Assembly: GCA_913055155.1 (NCBI GenBank)
Contig: CAJXJR010000009.1
Coordinates: 62,001 to 126,000, forward strand
DNA length: 64,000 nucleotides
Origin: an uncultured Erythrobacter sp.
GTDB taxonomy: Bacteria > Pseudomonadota > Alphaproteobacteria > Sphingomonadales > Sphingomonadaceae
Direction of reading: 5' to 3'
Below are positions 8,708 to 17,905 of this stretch, piece after piece. The notes beneath the pieces were generated by a model, which saw only the letters and a program-made list of their open reading frames with translations, had not been told where the DNA came from and did no database searches. A program made the translations under genes and the position numbers. Position 1 is the stretch's first letter. Each line of letters starts with the position of its first letter.

Positions 8708-9301
8708 TTAGTCAGCGGCAGTGTCGAGAACGAAGTCGACCCTGATTGAGTCGACGTAACGTGCGGGGACACGATCTTCCCCCCGGTGGATCGCGAACTG
8801 GTGTCCTACACTTTGCTCGCAAGCCACTGCTGCAAACCCATCTTCAGATCGGGCCTGCGATTCGCAGTCTTGAATCCGGCCTTCTTCATCGATCAGGACC
8901 AACACGTTGACGGTGTGTCGTTCTTTCTCACCAGGCATGGTCGAAACCGAAATAACGAGATCCGGTGACGGTACGAAATTTCCGTCCCGCTCGCTTGGTG
9001 ACTCGGACCTTGTCGATCGCACGATTGTGGCTGCGGTCATACCGTAAGTGCGTTCGCCGTCCGGACCTCGCGCGGGCGAACCAAGCCGCTTTCCGATCGT
9101 GGGCTCACACAATTGAGCACCCAGCTCATCGCTCACCCGCGGATACAGGACAGTGCACTCAAGTACGTTGCCTCGAGGAGTGACGAAAAACTCCATCTGA
9201 ACCTCAGCCAGATATCCGGGCATATAGCGCCGCATGAAACGGGCATCGGCGTCCGGCATCGCAATTCCGGCGGCCTGCAGGAAGAGAAGGAAAGACAACA
9301 T
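8708..9301 (-). CDS. Secreted protein with two TonB-C-terminal-like repeats
   Basis: 197 residues with a short hydrophobic N-terminus (MLSFLLFLQAAGIAMPDADA) that could be a signal peptide. Two copies of a TonB-C-like pattern follow. The first is at about residues 33-95 (VQMEFFVTPRGNVLECTVL ... CEPTIGKRL); the second at about residues 130-192 (VLVLIDEEGRIQDCESQA ... ACEQSVG). Each pairs 'G-x-V/I-x-x-C' with a later Cys. Sphingomonads carry many such stand-alone TonB-C-like periplasmic proteins of unknown function. There is no proline-rich spanning region and no membrane anchor beyond the leader, so it is not a complete TonB. Confidence 0.55.
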   Translation of the reverse strand: MLSFLLFLQAAGIAMPDADARFMRRYMPGYLAEVQMEFFVTPRGNVLECTVLYPRVSDELGAQLCEPTIGKRLGSPARGPDGERTYGMTAATIVRSTRSESPSERDGNFVPSPDLVISVSTMPGEKERHTVNVLVLIDEEGRIQDCESQARSEDGFAAVACEQSVGHQFAIHRGEDRVPARYVDSIRVDFVLDTAAD

Positions 9302-9340
9302 ATTGAAGGGCTAACACGCACCTCGAAGGTTGTCAGCCAC

Positions 9341-10753
9341 TCAGCCGTTCGCCGCGCTATCCCGCTGCGTAAATCGCGCCACGCTTGCCAGTGCCGCCAC
9401 CACGGCCAGCGCGCAGCTGACGTAGAGCGGGGTCGGGCCAAGGCCCAGGCCGCTCGCCAGCACGATGCCGATCACCACGGCGGCCATGGTCTGCCCGAAC
9501 AGGCGCGCGGTGGAGAGCAAGCCGCCCGCCGCCGCTGCCCGGTCCCTTGGCGCGCGGCCGATCAGCAGGCGCGAATTGGGGCTGAAGAACAGGCCGAAGC
9601 CCATGGCCGTAAGGCTGAGGCGCCAGGCGATGCCCCATTCGCCCGGCTGGTCGGGCATGGTGGCCAGCAGCAGCAGGCCGACGATGGCCACGCCCATGCC
9701 GGTGACGCCCAGCTTGGTCGCGGCGATCCTATCGGACGCCCAGCCCGCCAGCGGGGAGACCACCAGCATGGTGAGCGGGAACGGCAGCAGCAGCATGCCC
9801 ACGGTTTGCGGGGCATAGCCCATGCCGTTCTCCAGCCGGAAAGGCAGGCCCAGCATCAGCGCGCCTGCGGCGATGAAGCTGGCGAAGTTGGCCAGCGCCG
9901 ACAGGCCGATCACGGGCCTTGCCAGCAGGTCTACCGGGAACACCGGCGCCTCCCGCCGCTTTTCCCGCCGGATCAGCGCCAGCAGCGCCACCACGCCCAG
10001 CGCAAAGGCAGCCACGCCCCAGCCCAGCGCATCGTGCGTTGCCAACTGCACGCCGCCCACCAGCAGCAGCATGGTAAGCGCGCTCAGGCTGGCGCTGCGC
10101 CATTGCAGCGGCTGGTCGCGCGGTTCGGGATCGGGCAGCGCGCGGCCCAGCAGCAGCGAGATTACCGCCATCGGGGCGGCGGCGACGAACACGGTCTGCC
10201 ACGGCAGGTGCCCCACGATGTAGCCGCCCAGCGTTGGCGCAAGGGCTGCCGAACTGGCCACGATCACGCTGTTGATCCCCATGCCGGTGCCCAGCCGCGT
10301 GGCAGGATAGATCTGTCTCAGCATGGCCGCAGAGACGCTGAGGGCCATGGCCGCGCCGATGCCCTGCAGCGCGCGCAGGCCCAGCAGGATCACGAAGTTG
10401 TCGGCGAAGAAACAGGCAGCGGAGGCAAGCATGAACAGCGCCTGCCCGCGCTGGTACAGCCGCCGGTGGCCCATCCTGTCACCCAGGGAGGAGAATGGCA
10501 GCAACAGCATTACCAGCACCAGCTGGTAGACGGTCACCACGTTGGTCACCGCAGATTCGCTGACGCCAAGGTCGCGGGCGATGGTGGGCAAGGCGACGTT
10601 GGGAATGGCGCCGTCGATCACCAGCAGCGAGGTGCCGAAACTGATGGCAATGATCGCCCACAGCCGACGCGGCCTGGGCAGGCCTGGGTGGTCATCCACC
10701 ACCCTGCCCGGTCGCGCCGCGCGCGTGTGCTCATGCCGTTCCATCGCCGCCAT
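9341..10753 (-). CDS. MFS transporter, DHA2-like drug exporter
   Basis: About 470 residues with 12-14 hydrophobic segments. Near TM1 it has LLVIDGAIPNVALPTIARDL, very like the DHA2 motif 'LDxTIVNVALPxI', and the loop 2-3 motif GDRMGHRRLYQRG is the MFS motif A. Proton-driven efflux of small hydrophobic compounds is the family expectation; no substrate can be read from sequence. A TTG at 10771 and ATGs at 10753 and 10744 are possible starts; I take 10753 because it gives a short charged leader before TM1, but this is weak. It is monocistronic, downstream of topA on the same strand. Confidence 0.85.
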   Translation of the reverse strand: MAAMERHEHTRAARPGRVVDDHPGLPRPRRLWAIIAISFGTSLLVIDGAIPNVALPTIARDLGVSESAVTNVVTVYQLVLVMLLLPFSSLGDRMGHRRLYQRGQALFMLASAACFFADNFVILLGLRALQGIGAAMALSVSAAMLRQIYPATRLGTGMGINSVIVASSAALAPTLGGYIVGHLPWQTVFVAAAPMAVISLLLGRALPDPEPRDQPLQWRSASLSALTMLLLVGGVQLATHDALGWGVAAFALGVVALLALIRREKRREAPVFPVDLLARPVIGLSALANFASFIAAGALMLGLPFRLENGMGYAPQTVGMLLLPFPLTMLVVSPLAGWASDRIAATKLGVTGMGVAIVGLLLLATMPDQPGEWGIAWRLSLTAMGFGLFFSPNSRLLIGRAPRDRAAAAGGLLSTARLFGQTMAAVVIGIVLASGLGLGPTPLYVSCALAVVAALASVARFTQRDSAANG

Positions 10754-10792
10754 GTGAGCGCGGCAAGGCAATTGTGCAAGCGCGAAAGGCAG

Positions 10793-13345
10793 CTAGCTCT
10801 TGGCTGCCGCCTTCTTCTTGGCCGGAGCTTTCTTCTTGGCTGCGGTCTTCTTCCTGGCAGGCGCCTTGCGCTTCTTCTTCGCCGGGCCCTTCGCCGCCTT
10901 GGCAGCGATCAGTTCCAGCGCCTTTTCCAGCGTGAGGTCTTCCTGGCTGGTGTCCTTGGGCAGCGTCGCATTGACGCTGCCGTCGGTAACATAGGCGCCA
11001 TAGCGCCCGTCCATCAGCTTGACCTCGTCGCCCGCCTCGGTCTTGCCGAGCACCTTCAGCGGCTCGCGGGAACCGCGCCCGCCGCCCTTGCGGCTGGCGG
11101 CCTGCGCCAGCAGGTCGACCGCGCGGTTCATGCCGATCTCGAAGATCTCAGCCGTGTTCTGCAACTTGCCGTAAGTGCCCTCGTGCCGCACGGCAGGGCC
11201 ATAGCGCCACAGGCCCGCTTCGATATCCTTGCCGGTATCGGGATGCTGGCCGATCACGCGCGGCAGGCTGAGCAGTTTGAGCGCCCATTCCAGGTCGAAA
11301 TCGTCGATATCCTTGGGGATGGAGGCGCGCTTGGCATCCTTGCCCTCGCCCAGCTGGACGTAGGGGCCGAAGCGCCCGGTCTTGCGCTCCACCGGCAGGC
11401 CGGTTTCGGGGTCTTCGCCCATCACGCCGTCGTTCGATCCGTCCTCGCCGCCGGGCTGGCCGAACTTGCGCCGGAAGGTGCACTCCGGATAGTTTACGCA
11501 GCCGATAAACGCCCCGTAGCGCCCGCCGCGCAGGTGCAGTTCGCCGCCTTCGCGGCCTTGCTCCGCGCACAGCGGGCACCAGCGCGGTTCGTGCCCGTCG
11601 TCGCGTTCAGGGAAGAGGAAATCCTCGAGGAAGGTGTCCAGCACCTCGGTCACTTCCGAAGGCTGGCGTTCCATCACCTCGTCGCTCTTGGGCTTGAAGT
11701 CGCGCCAGAAGTCCGAAAGCAGTTTCTTGTATTCGAAGCGCCCGCCGGAAACCTCGTCCAGCTCGTCTTCCAGCTCCGCAGTGAAGTCGTAAGCGACGTA
11801 GCGCGGAAAGAAGCGCTCTAGAAACGCCGTCAGCAGGCGACCCGAATCCTCTGCGAAGAAACGGTTTTTCTCCATCCGCACATAGTCGCGATCACGCAGC
11901 GTCTGGATGGTGGAGGCATAGGTGGACGGGCGCCCGATGCCCAGCTCCTCCAGCCGCTTGACCAGCGATGCCTCGGAAAAGCGCGGCGGCGGCTGGGTGA
12001 AATGCTGGGTCGCCTCCACGGCCTTCTTCGCCGGCACATCGCCCTTGCGCATCAGCGGCAGCAGGTTCTCGTCATCCTCCTCGCGCTTCTCATCGAAGCT
12101 TTCCGAATAGACCGCCAGGAAGCCGGGGAACTTCACCACCTGGCCGGTGGCGCGCAGGTCGTGCTGGCCGGTGGCATCGCGCATGGTGACGGTCGTGCGT
12201 TCCAGTTGAGCGGTGGCCATCTGGCTGGCCATCGCGCGCTTGTAGATCAGGTCGTACAGCTTGGCCTCGTCACCCGATCCGGCGCGCTCGCGGCTGAAAT
12301 CGGTGGGACGAATGGCTTCGTGCGCTTCCTGCGCGTTCTTGGCCTTGGTCTGGTAGAAGCGCGGCTTTTCCGGGCGGTATTGGTCGGAGAACCTGTCCGC
12401 AATGGCATCGCGGCAGGCAAGAATCGCGCTCATGTCCATCTGCACGCCGTCGGTACGCATGTAGGTGATGGCGCCCGCTTCATACAGCGTCTGTGCACAG
12501 CGCATGGTGTGGCTGGCGGAAAAGCCCAGCTTGCGCGCGGCTTCCTGTTGCAGGGTGGAGGTGGTGAACGGCGGTGCGGGGTTGCGCTTTACCGGCTTGG
12601 TCTCGACCTCCTCTACCGTGAAGGTGCCCTGCTCCACGGCTGCCTTGGCGGCATCGGCCGTGCCCTGGTTGCCGATCGACATGCGCTCCAGCTTATCGCC
12701 CTGGAAGCGCACCAGCTTGGCATCGAACCCGGTGCCGTCCTGCTCCATCTTCGCCGTAACGGACCAGTATTCCTCGGGCTTGAACACCTCGATTTCGCGC
12801 TCGCGCTCGCAGATCAGGCGCAGGGCGACCGACTGCACGCGGCCCGCCGACTTGGCACCCGGCAGCTTGCGCCACAGCACCGGCGAAAGGGTGAAGCCGA
12901 ACAGGTAATCCAGCGCGCGGCGGCCCAGGTAGGCATCGATCAGGTCCTGGTCGAGGTCGCGCGGGTGCTTCATCGCCTCGGTCACCGCGGACTTGGTGAT
13001 GGCGTTGAAGGTCACGCGCTCCACCTTGGCGGGCAGGGCCTTGCGCTTCTTCAGCAGGTCCATCACGTGCCAGCTGATCGCCTCGCCCTCGCGGTCGGGG
13101 TCAGTCGCCAGGATCAGGCGGTCGGCATCCTTCGCCGCATCGGCAATTGCCTTTACCTGAGAACGGTTGCGCTGGTCGGCATAGACTTCCCAGTCCATCG
13201 CGAAATCCTCGTCCGGGCGGACAGAGCCGTCCTTGGGCGGCAAGTCGCGGACGTGGCCATAGCTGGCGAGGACCTTGAAGTCCTTGCCCAGGTATTTCTC
13301 GATGGTCTTCGCCTTGGCGGGCGACTCGACGATAACAAGTTGCAT
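10793..13345 (-). CDS. topA: DNA topoisomerase I (omega protein)
   Basis: 850-residue type IA topoisomerase that relaxes negative supercoils. It opens MQLVIVESPAKAKTIEKYLG, the Toprim strand, with acidic metal ligands in ATDPDREGEAISWH (about residues 85-100). The active-site Tyr is in ITYMRTDG (about residue 293). One clear C4 zinc motif (CPLC...C...C, about residue 585-615) is followed by weaker repeats. The final ~40 residues are almost only Lys, Ala and Arg, a basic DNA-binding tail like those of actinobacterial and sphingomonad TopA. A TTG five codons upstream is possible, but ATG at 13345 matches the family N-terminus exactly. Confidence 0.96.
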   Translation of the reverse strand: MQLVIVESPAKAKTIEKYLGKDFKVLASYGHVRDLPPKDGSVRPDEDFAMDWEVYADQRNRSQVKAIADAAKDADRLILATDPDREGEAISWHVMDLLKKRKALPAKVERVTFNAITKSAVTEAMKHPRDLDQDLIDAYLGRRALDYLFGFTLSPVLWRKLPGAKSAGRVQSVALRLICEREREIEVFKPEEYWSVTAKMEQDGTGFDAKLVRFQGDKLERMSIGNQGTADAAKAAVEQGTFTVEEVETKPVKRNPAPPFTTSTLQQEAARKLGFSASHTMRCAQTLYEAGAITYMRTDGVQMDMSAILACRDAIADRFSDQYRPEKPRFYQTKAKNAQEAHEAIRPTDFSRERAGSGDEAKLYDLIYKRAMASQMATAQLERTTVTMRDATGQHDLRATGQVVKFPGFLAVYSESFDEKREEDDENLLPLMRKGDVPAKKAVEATQHFTQPPPRFSEASLVKRLEELGIGRPSTYASTIQTLRDRDYVRMEKNRFFAEDSGRLLTAFLERFFPRYVAYDFTAELEDELDEVSGGRFEYKKLLSDFWRDFKPKSDEVMERQPSEVTEVLDTFLEDFLFPERDDGHEPRWCPLCAEQGREGGELHLRGGRYGAFIGCVNYPECTFRRKFGQPGGEDGSNDGVMGEDPETGLPVERKTGRFGPYVQLGEGKDAKRASIPKDIDDFDLEWALKLLSLPRVIGQHPDTGKDIEAGLWRYGPAVRHEGTYGKLQNTAEIFEIGMNRAVDLLAQAASRKGGGRGSREPLKVLGKTEAGDEVKLMDGRYGAYVTDGSVNATLPKDTSQEDLTLEKALELIAAKAAKGPAKKKRKAPARKKTAAKKKAPAKKKAAAKS

Positions 13346-13426
13346 GGTGGTGTTTGGCAATCCTTACGCGTGTACGTACGCGCGAGGGTGGTGCGGCTTG
13401 CGAAGATTCGTCAAGTGGCCTTGTGG

Positions 13427-14104
13427 CTACTCGAAGGTCTTTGCCGCGCTGGCATCGCGTTCGACGACGATCAGCCGGTACAGCGCCACGGCCATGCCGA
13501 TGCCCAGCATGCTGGATGCGCTTGAGATCAGCTGGGTAATGCCGATCCCGATAGGATCGCCGGGTTCGAACTGCGTCCCCGCCAGCAGCGAGATTACGCC
13601 GGGAACGACCACCAGCACCAGGATGGCAACAAGGATCGCGAACTCGCTGCCCCGGGTGCGCTCCCAGCTTTCCTTCATCGAGGCTATCGGGCCCTTGCCC
13701 TGCGCGATCAGCAACGGCTGCGCCACGCTCCACCGCGCCATCAGGTAGAGGCCCGGAAAGATGATGAGGAGGAATCCCACCCCCACGGCCAGCGAATAGA
13801 TGATCGAGAACCCGGCGTAGGCGAGAATGACGTCGTCGGCATCCGGCTGGATGTAGCCATGCTGGCGCAACATGGCATCGATCAGCAGGTAGGCCGCGAC
13901 CACGGCAATGACAAAGCCCGCCACGGCAAGCGACACCTGCTGCGCGATGGAGGTATAGGTCAGGCCGAAGAACGCCATGGACCCGTTGAGCACCGTCAAC
14001 ACCACCACGAAGATCGCTGCGGGGATCGCGCAGCGCTCCACCACGTCCAGCGTCGTCTCGATGACGCGGCCTGTCTTCAATTCCCTTGCCGGTGCGATAT
14101 CCAT
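13427..14104 (-). CDS. Integral membrane protein, YciC/GDPD-membrane-domain-like
   Basis: 225 residues with about six long hydrophobic segments and a soluble N-terminal leader (MDIAPARELKTGRVIETTLD). The motif FPGLYLMARWSVAQPLLIAQGKGPIASMKESWERTRG is typical of bacterial multi-pass proteins annotated as glycerophosphoryl-diester-phosphodiesterase membrane domain or UPF0259: 'aRw.la.P.ll.eg.g...al..Sw.lt.G'. There are no catalytic residues, so a structural or scaffold role is more likely than an enzyme. It starts with ATG at 14104 and lies 82 bases upstream of topA on the same strand. Confidence 0.6.
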   Translation of the reverse strand: MDIAPARELKTGRVIETTLDVVERCAIPAAIFVVVLTVLNGSMAFFGLTYTSIAQQVSLAVAGFVIAVVAAYLLIDAMLRQHGYIQPDADDVILAYAGFSIIYSLAVGVGFLLIIFPGLYLMARWSVAQPLLIAQGKGPIASMKESWERTRGSEFAILVAILVLVVVPGVISLLAGTQFEPGDPIGIGITQLISSASSMLGIGMAVALYRLIVVERDASAAKTFE

Positions 14105-14174
14105 GCTGCCCCCTGTCCTTGCGACCCCACGCGCACGACAGTCGCAAATTCAAACATGCTGTCAAGTCAGCCAG

Positions 14175-14546
14175 TTAGGCCACTTTGCGCACTTTCAGCC
14201 ATGCGGCGACGAACAGCGCGGCAAACAGCAGGTCCACCGCCCCGCCCAGCGCCATGTCGTCCGCCGCCTGTCCCTGCGACCAGAAGGCCAGCGCAGGCAC
14301 GCCGAAGCTCACCTTCTCGAACACGGTCAGCGGCAGGAAGGCGGCGTAGCGCAGCGGATCGCGCGCTATCACCAGGAACACGCCCTGGAACACCAGCGCG
14401 ATGCCGGCGAAGGCGAAATACAGCAGCCGGTGCGGATCGGGCGCGTCGGTGAAATAGAGCATGGGCACGGCGAGAAAGCCGTAGATAGCGGCGACCAGGT
14501 AGACCCGGCGGACGAAGGTTGCTGCGGATTGGGCGGTATCAGGCAA
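14175..14546 (-). CDS. Small four-helix membrane protein of unknown function
   Basis: 123 residues, four hydrophobic segments (about residues 15-33, 40-60, 67-88 and 98-117) joined by short loops. I do not recognise a named family. The probable start is TTG at 14546, just overlapping the end of the broken dprA reading frame, so it seems to be the next gene in the plsY-dprA transcription unit. The alternative is an internal ATG at residue 29, which would remove the first helix. Its reading frame is intact although the neighbour upstream is not. Confidence 0.55.
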   Translation of the reverse strand: MPDTAQSAATFVRRVYLVAAIYGFLAVPMLYFTDAPDPHRLLYFAFAGIALVFQGVFLVIARDPLRYAAFLPLTVFEKVSFGVPALAFWSQGQAADDMALGGAVDLLFAALFVAAWLKVRKVA

Positions 14547-14984
14547 GGCTCACTCTTCCCCCGGCGTGGCGTTCCAGCCGGCCGGCGATTTCCAGTTCCA
14601 GCAGCGCCATCTGCACCGCGCCCGGCGTGGTACCTGTCTGGCGCACCAGTTCGTCCACGGCAACCGGCGCGCTGGAAAGGATGGCCGCCACTTCATCGGC
14701 GGGCAGGTCCTGGTCGGCATCGTCGTACACGAAATGCTCGGGCAGTTCCTGCACGTGGGAGCGCGGGCTGCCTGCACTTCGGCCTCTACCCGCTGGCGCG
14801 GCGCGGGCTTGTAGTTTCGCTTGGCCCCGCGTGCGGCAAGGTCGGGCAGCGCCTCAACCGCGTCCTGCGCAGTGCCGAAACGACGCAGCAGCTGGGCATA
14901 GCTGACAGGGCCGATATTGGCCGAGCGCAGCAAGCGGATACGGGCAAAGGCCTCTTCCTGGGTGAGCGTGGGCGCGTCGGTCAC
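14539..14984 (-). pseudogene. dprA: dprA remnant: central DNA-binding fold deleted, ends out of frame
   Basis: DprA loads RecA on incoming single-stranded DNA and is usually about 360 residues. Here the first ~74 codons (GTG at 14984, ending near 14763) encode an intact N-terminal SAM-like region containing LLRSANIGPVSYAQLLRRFG and KPAPRQRVEAEV. They are followed at once by the last ~72 codons in a different frame (14754 to 14539: QELPEHFVYDDADQ ... AGRLERHAGGRVSLA), the DprA winged-helix tail. The whole Rossmann-like core, normally 200 or more codons with the GxRxxS/T and GIDxxAH-type motifs, is absent. The start GTG overlaps the plsY stop (GTGA). It reads as an internal deletion with a frameshift, so it is non-functional unless this is an assembly error. 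Confidence 0.85.
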
Positions 14985-15592
14985 TTGCCCTGCCCGACCT
15001 TCGGCTCCTCACCCCGCAGTAGCCTGCCGATGTTGGCTCGGTGCAGCCACAGCACCAGCACGGCGATGGCCGCCGTTACCGGAACGTAGGCTTCCAGCCC
15101 CAGTGCCGCCGCAGCGATGCTGGCTGCGATCACCGCGCTCATCCCCGCCAGCGAGCTGATGCGCGAAAGGTAGACGATGGCGATCCAGATAACCGCATAG
15201 GTAAGGCCGATCGGCCAGGCGAGGCCGAAGGCGACCCCGGCATTGGTAGCCACGCCCTTGCCGCCCTTGAACTTCAGCCAGACGGGGAAGCAATGCCCCA
15301 GCACCGCGCCCAGAGCGGCAAGCGGCACCGGGCCATAGGCAGCTTCCGGCATGGTGGCCGGCGCATCGAACAGCGCCTTCGCCAGCAGCACCGGCACCAG
15401 CCCCTTGGCCAGGTCCAGCACCAGCGTCGCCGCCGCCAGCTTCTTCGATCCCGTGCGCAGCACGTTGGTGGCGCCGATATTGCCGCTGCCGATAGTGCGG
15501 ATATCGCCCATGCCGCCCGCCTTGGCCAGCAACAGGCCGAAAGGGATCGAGCCGCAGGCATATCCCAGCAGGAATCCGAGAACTTGTTCCAT
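14981..15592 (-). CDS. plsY: Glycerol-3-phosphate acyltransferase PlsY
   Basis: 203-residue inner-membrane enzyme that transfers acyl from acyl-phosphate to glycerol 3-phosphate, the first step of phospholipid synthesis. The three PlsY motifs are clear: GSIPFG with GSGNIGATNVLR (about residues 14-47), GHCFPVWLKFKGGKGVAT (about residues 103-120), and the last-loop LHRANIGRLLRG. About five hydrophobic segments. ATG at 15592. Its TGA overlaps the start of the dprA remnant, so the original order plsY-dprA, usual in alphaproteobacteria, is kept. Confidence 0.95.
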   Translation of the reverse strand: MEQVLGFLLGYACGSIPFGLLLAKAGGMGDIRTIGSGNIGATNVLRTGSKKLAAATLVLDLAKGLVPVLLAKALFDAPATMPEAAYGPVPLAALGAVLGHCFPVWLKFKGGKGVATNAGVAFGLAWPIGLTYAVIWIAIVYLSRISSLAGMSAVIAASIAAAALGLEAYVPVTAAIAVLVLWLHRANIGRLLRGEEPKVGQGK

Positions 15593-15652
15593 CTCCAGCC
15601 TCTTACCCGCAATTCAGATGCTTGTGAAAGCCCTGCAATTCGCTCTAGGGCG

Positions 15653-16459
15653 ATGAACGTGACCGTCGATGCCTCTTCCCCCGTGCTGCTGTTCGATTCC
15701 GGCCTTGGCGGGCTGAGCGTGCTGCGCGCCGTGCGCCAACACTTGCCCGGTGCGCCGGTGATCTACGCGGCCGATTTCGCGGGCATGCCCTATGGCGAGA
15801 AGACCGAGGCGCAGGTTGCCGCTCGCGTGGCCGGGCTGCTGGGGCGGCTGGCCGAGCGCTTTCACCCGCGCCTGATCTGCATCGCCTGCAACACCGCCAG
15901 CACCATTGCCCTGGGCATGGTGCGCGAGGTGCTGGAGACGCCCATCGTCGGCACCGTGCCCGCGATCAAACCTGCTGCGGCGATGACGCAGACCGGCACC
16001 ATCGGCCTGCTGGGTACGGCAGCCACGATCCGGCAGGCCTATGTCGACAACCTTGAGGCGGAATTTGCATCGGGCAAGCGCCTGCTGCGCCATGCCGCGC
16101 CCGAACTGGTCGATGCCGCCGAGCTGAAACTGCGCGGCGGTACGCCCGATCCCGCGATCTTCGAACGCGCGGCACAGGGGCTGCTGCAACAGCCGGGCGG
16201 CGCGGATATCGACGTGGTCGTGCTTGCCTGCACCCACTTCCCGCTGGTGCAGGAGGAGCTGGACAAGGCGTTCGGCGGGAAAGTGCAGTTTGTTGACGGA
16301 GCGCAAGGAATCGCCCGTCGCATCGCCTATCTGACGCAGGGCCAGTCGTTCGACCGGCAAGACGAAGACTTTTCGATTGTGACAGGTGATGACCAGGATA
16401 ACCCAGCTCTTCTCGAAAGCCTCGCCAGATACGGAATCGGCAGAATCCTGCGAATCTAA
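15653..16459 (+). CDS. murI: Glutamate racemase
   Basis: 268-residue cofactor-independent racemase supplying D-glutamate for peptidoglycan. The opening [16 protein letters not shown] carries the DSGxGG motif. The two catalytic cysteines are in [11 protein letters not shown] (about residue 83) and [11 protein letters not shown] (about residue 194). It is divergent from plsY across 60 bases. ATG at 15653 follows GGGCG weakly. The gene ends 43 bases before the best candidate start for hemA. Confidence 0.95.
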   Translation: MNVTVDASSPVLLFDSGLGGLSVLRAVRQHLPGAPVIYAADFAGMPYGEKTEAQVAARVAGLLGRLAERFHPRLICIACNTASTIALGMVREVLETPIVGTVPAIKPAAAMTQTGTIGLLGTAATIRQAYVDNLEAEFASGKRLLRHAAPELVDAAELKLRGGTPDPAIFERAAQGLLQQPGGADIDVVVLACTHFPLVQEELDKAFGGKVQFVDGAQGIARRIAYLTQGQSFDRQDEDFSIVTGDDQDNPALLESLARYGIGRILRI

Positions 16460-16502
16460 TGCGAACCGTTCGCAAACTTCGTGCTTCAAACATGAGGCCG
16501 GA

Positions 16503-17786
16503 TTGACTAAATCCGCCGCCACGGGAAGCCGCGATTCCACCAGCGGCGCAGCTTGGACAGGTACGCTGAACTACGACCAGATCTTCGACCAGGCCATCGA
16601 CCGCCTGCACACCGAGGGGCGTTACCGCGTCTTCATCGATATCCTGCGCAACAAGGGGGCCTTCCCCAATGCGCGCTGTTTTGCCGGGCACAACGGGCCG
16701 AAGCCGATCACGGTGTGGTGTTCGAACGACTACCTTGCCATGGGGCAGCACCCCAAGGTTGTCGCCGCCATGGAAGAGGCGCTGCACGACGTCGGCGCCG
16801 GTTCGGGCGGCACGCGCAACATCGGTGGCAACACGCACTATCACATCCAGCTGGAGCAGGAACTGGCAGACCTGCACGGCAAGGAAGCCGCGCTGCTGTT
16901 CACCAGCGGATACGTTTCCAACGATGCGACGCTGTCCACGCTGGCCAAGCTGCTGCCGGGCTGCATCATCTTCTCCGACGAGCTGAACCACGCCAGCATG
17001 ATCGCCGGCATCCGCAATTCGGGCTGCGAGAAGCGCATCTTCCGCCACAACGATGTGGCGCACCTGGAAGAGCTGCTGGCCGCCGAAGACCCGGAAACGC
17101 CCAAGGTGATCGCCTTCGAAAGCGTCTATTCGATGGACGGCGACGTGGCCCCGATCCACGCGATCTGCGACCTGGCGGACAAGTACAACGCCCTCACCTA
17201 CATCGACGAAGTGCATGCCGTGGGCATGTACGGCGAACACGGCGGCGGCATTTCCGAACGTGACGACGCCGCGCACCGCATCGACCTGATCGAAGGCACG
17301 CTGGGCAAGGCTTTCGGCGTGATGGGCGGCTATGTCGCGGCCAGCAAGAAGGTCATCGACTGCATCCGCTCCTACGCGCCGGGCTTCATCTTCACCACTT
17401 CGCTCAGCCCCGTGCTGGTGGCCGGCGTGCTCGCCTCGGTCCGCCACCTGAAGGCCAGCAGCGTGGAGCGTGACGGACAGCAGGCCGCAGCCGCCATGCT
17501 GAAGGACAAGTTGCGTGCCAAGGGCCTGCCGGTGATGGACAGCACCACGCATATCGTGCCCGTGATGGTGGGCGATCCGGTGCGCGCCAAGAAGATCAGC
17601 GATATCCTGCTGGCCGAATACGGCGTCTACGTGCAGCCGATCAATTTCCCCACCGTGCCGCGCGGCACCGAACGCCTGCGCTTCACCCCCGGCCCCGCCC
17701 ACACCGAAGCGATGATGGACGAACTGGCCGATGCCCTGGTGGAAATCTGGGACCGGCTGGACCTGGAACTGCGCGAGGCGGCCTGA
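16503..17786 (+). CDS. hemA: 5-aminolevulinate synthase
   Basis: PLP enzyme condensing glycine and succinyl-CoA to 5-aminolevulinate, the C4 haem route of alphaproteobacteria. [37 protein letters not shown] and the PLP lysine in [13 protein letters not shown] are present. Family members usually begin MNYDQIF; here that Met codon is CTG (16566-16568), preceded by GGACAGG. In-frame alternatives are TTG at 16503 (427 residues, extra tail [13 protein letters not shown]) and ATG at 16389 inside murI. Starting at CTG gives 406 residues, the normal length. I list the TTG start but the true start is open. A hairpin follows the stop. Confidence 0.94.
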   Translation: MTKSAATGSRDSTSGAAWTGTLNYDQIFDQAIDRLHTEGRYRVFIDILRNKGAFPNARCFAGHNGPKPITVWCSNDYLAMGQHPKVVAAMEEALHDVGAGSGGTRNIGGNTHYHIQLEQELADLHGKEAALLFTSGYVSNDATLSTLAKLLPGCIIFSDELNHASMIAGIRNSGCEKRIFRHNDVAHLEELLAAEDPETPKVIAFESVYSMDGDVAPIHAICDLADKYNALTYIDEVHAVGMYGEHGGGISERDDAAHRIDLIEGTLGKAFGVMGGYVAASKKVIDCIRSYAPGFIFTTSLSPVLVAGVLASVRHLKASSVERDGQQAAAAMLKDKLRAKGLPVMDSTTHIVPVMVGDPVRAKKISDILLAEYGVYVQPINFPTVPRGTERLRFTPGPAHTEAMMDELADALVEIWDRLDLELREAA

Positions 17787-17793
17787 GCCGCCC

Positions 17794-17810
17794 TGCCCGG
17801 AATCCGGGCA
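17794..17810 (+). terminator. Probable hemA terminator hairpin
   Basis: Perfect 7-base stem TGCCCGG / CCGGGCA with loop AAT, 8 bases after the hemA stop. A TTTT run occurs at 17823-17826, slightly too far to be a classical tail. It lies before the start of the c-di-GMP gene on the same strand. Confidence 0.5.
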
Positions 17811-17905
17811 ATTCCCGGTCGGTTTTAGCGCCAAATTAACCATTAGGCTCCAATGCTCCCCACGGGTCCGGAATACCGGCCCTCGGTTGCATGTGTTGGA
17901 GTGAG

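Noticed and set aside
14550-14984. A separate 144-residue gene from the dprA start
   Set aside because: The first half is DprA; the second half is the DprA winged-helix sequence read in the wrong frame, so it is a frameshift product.
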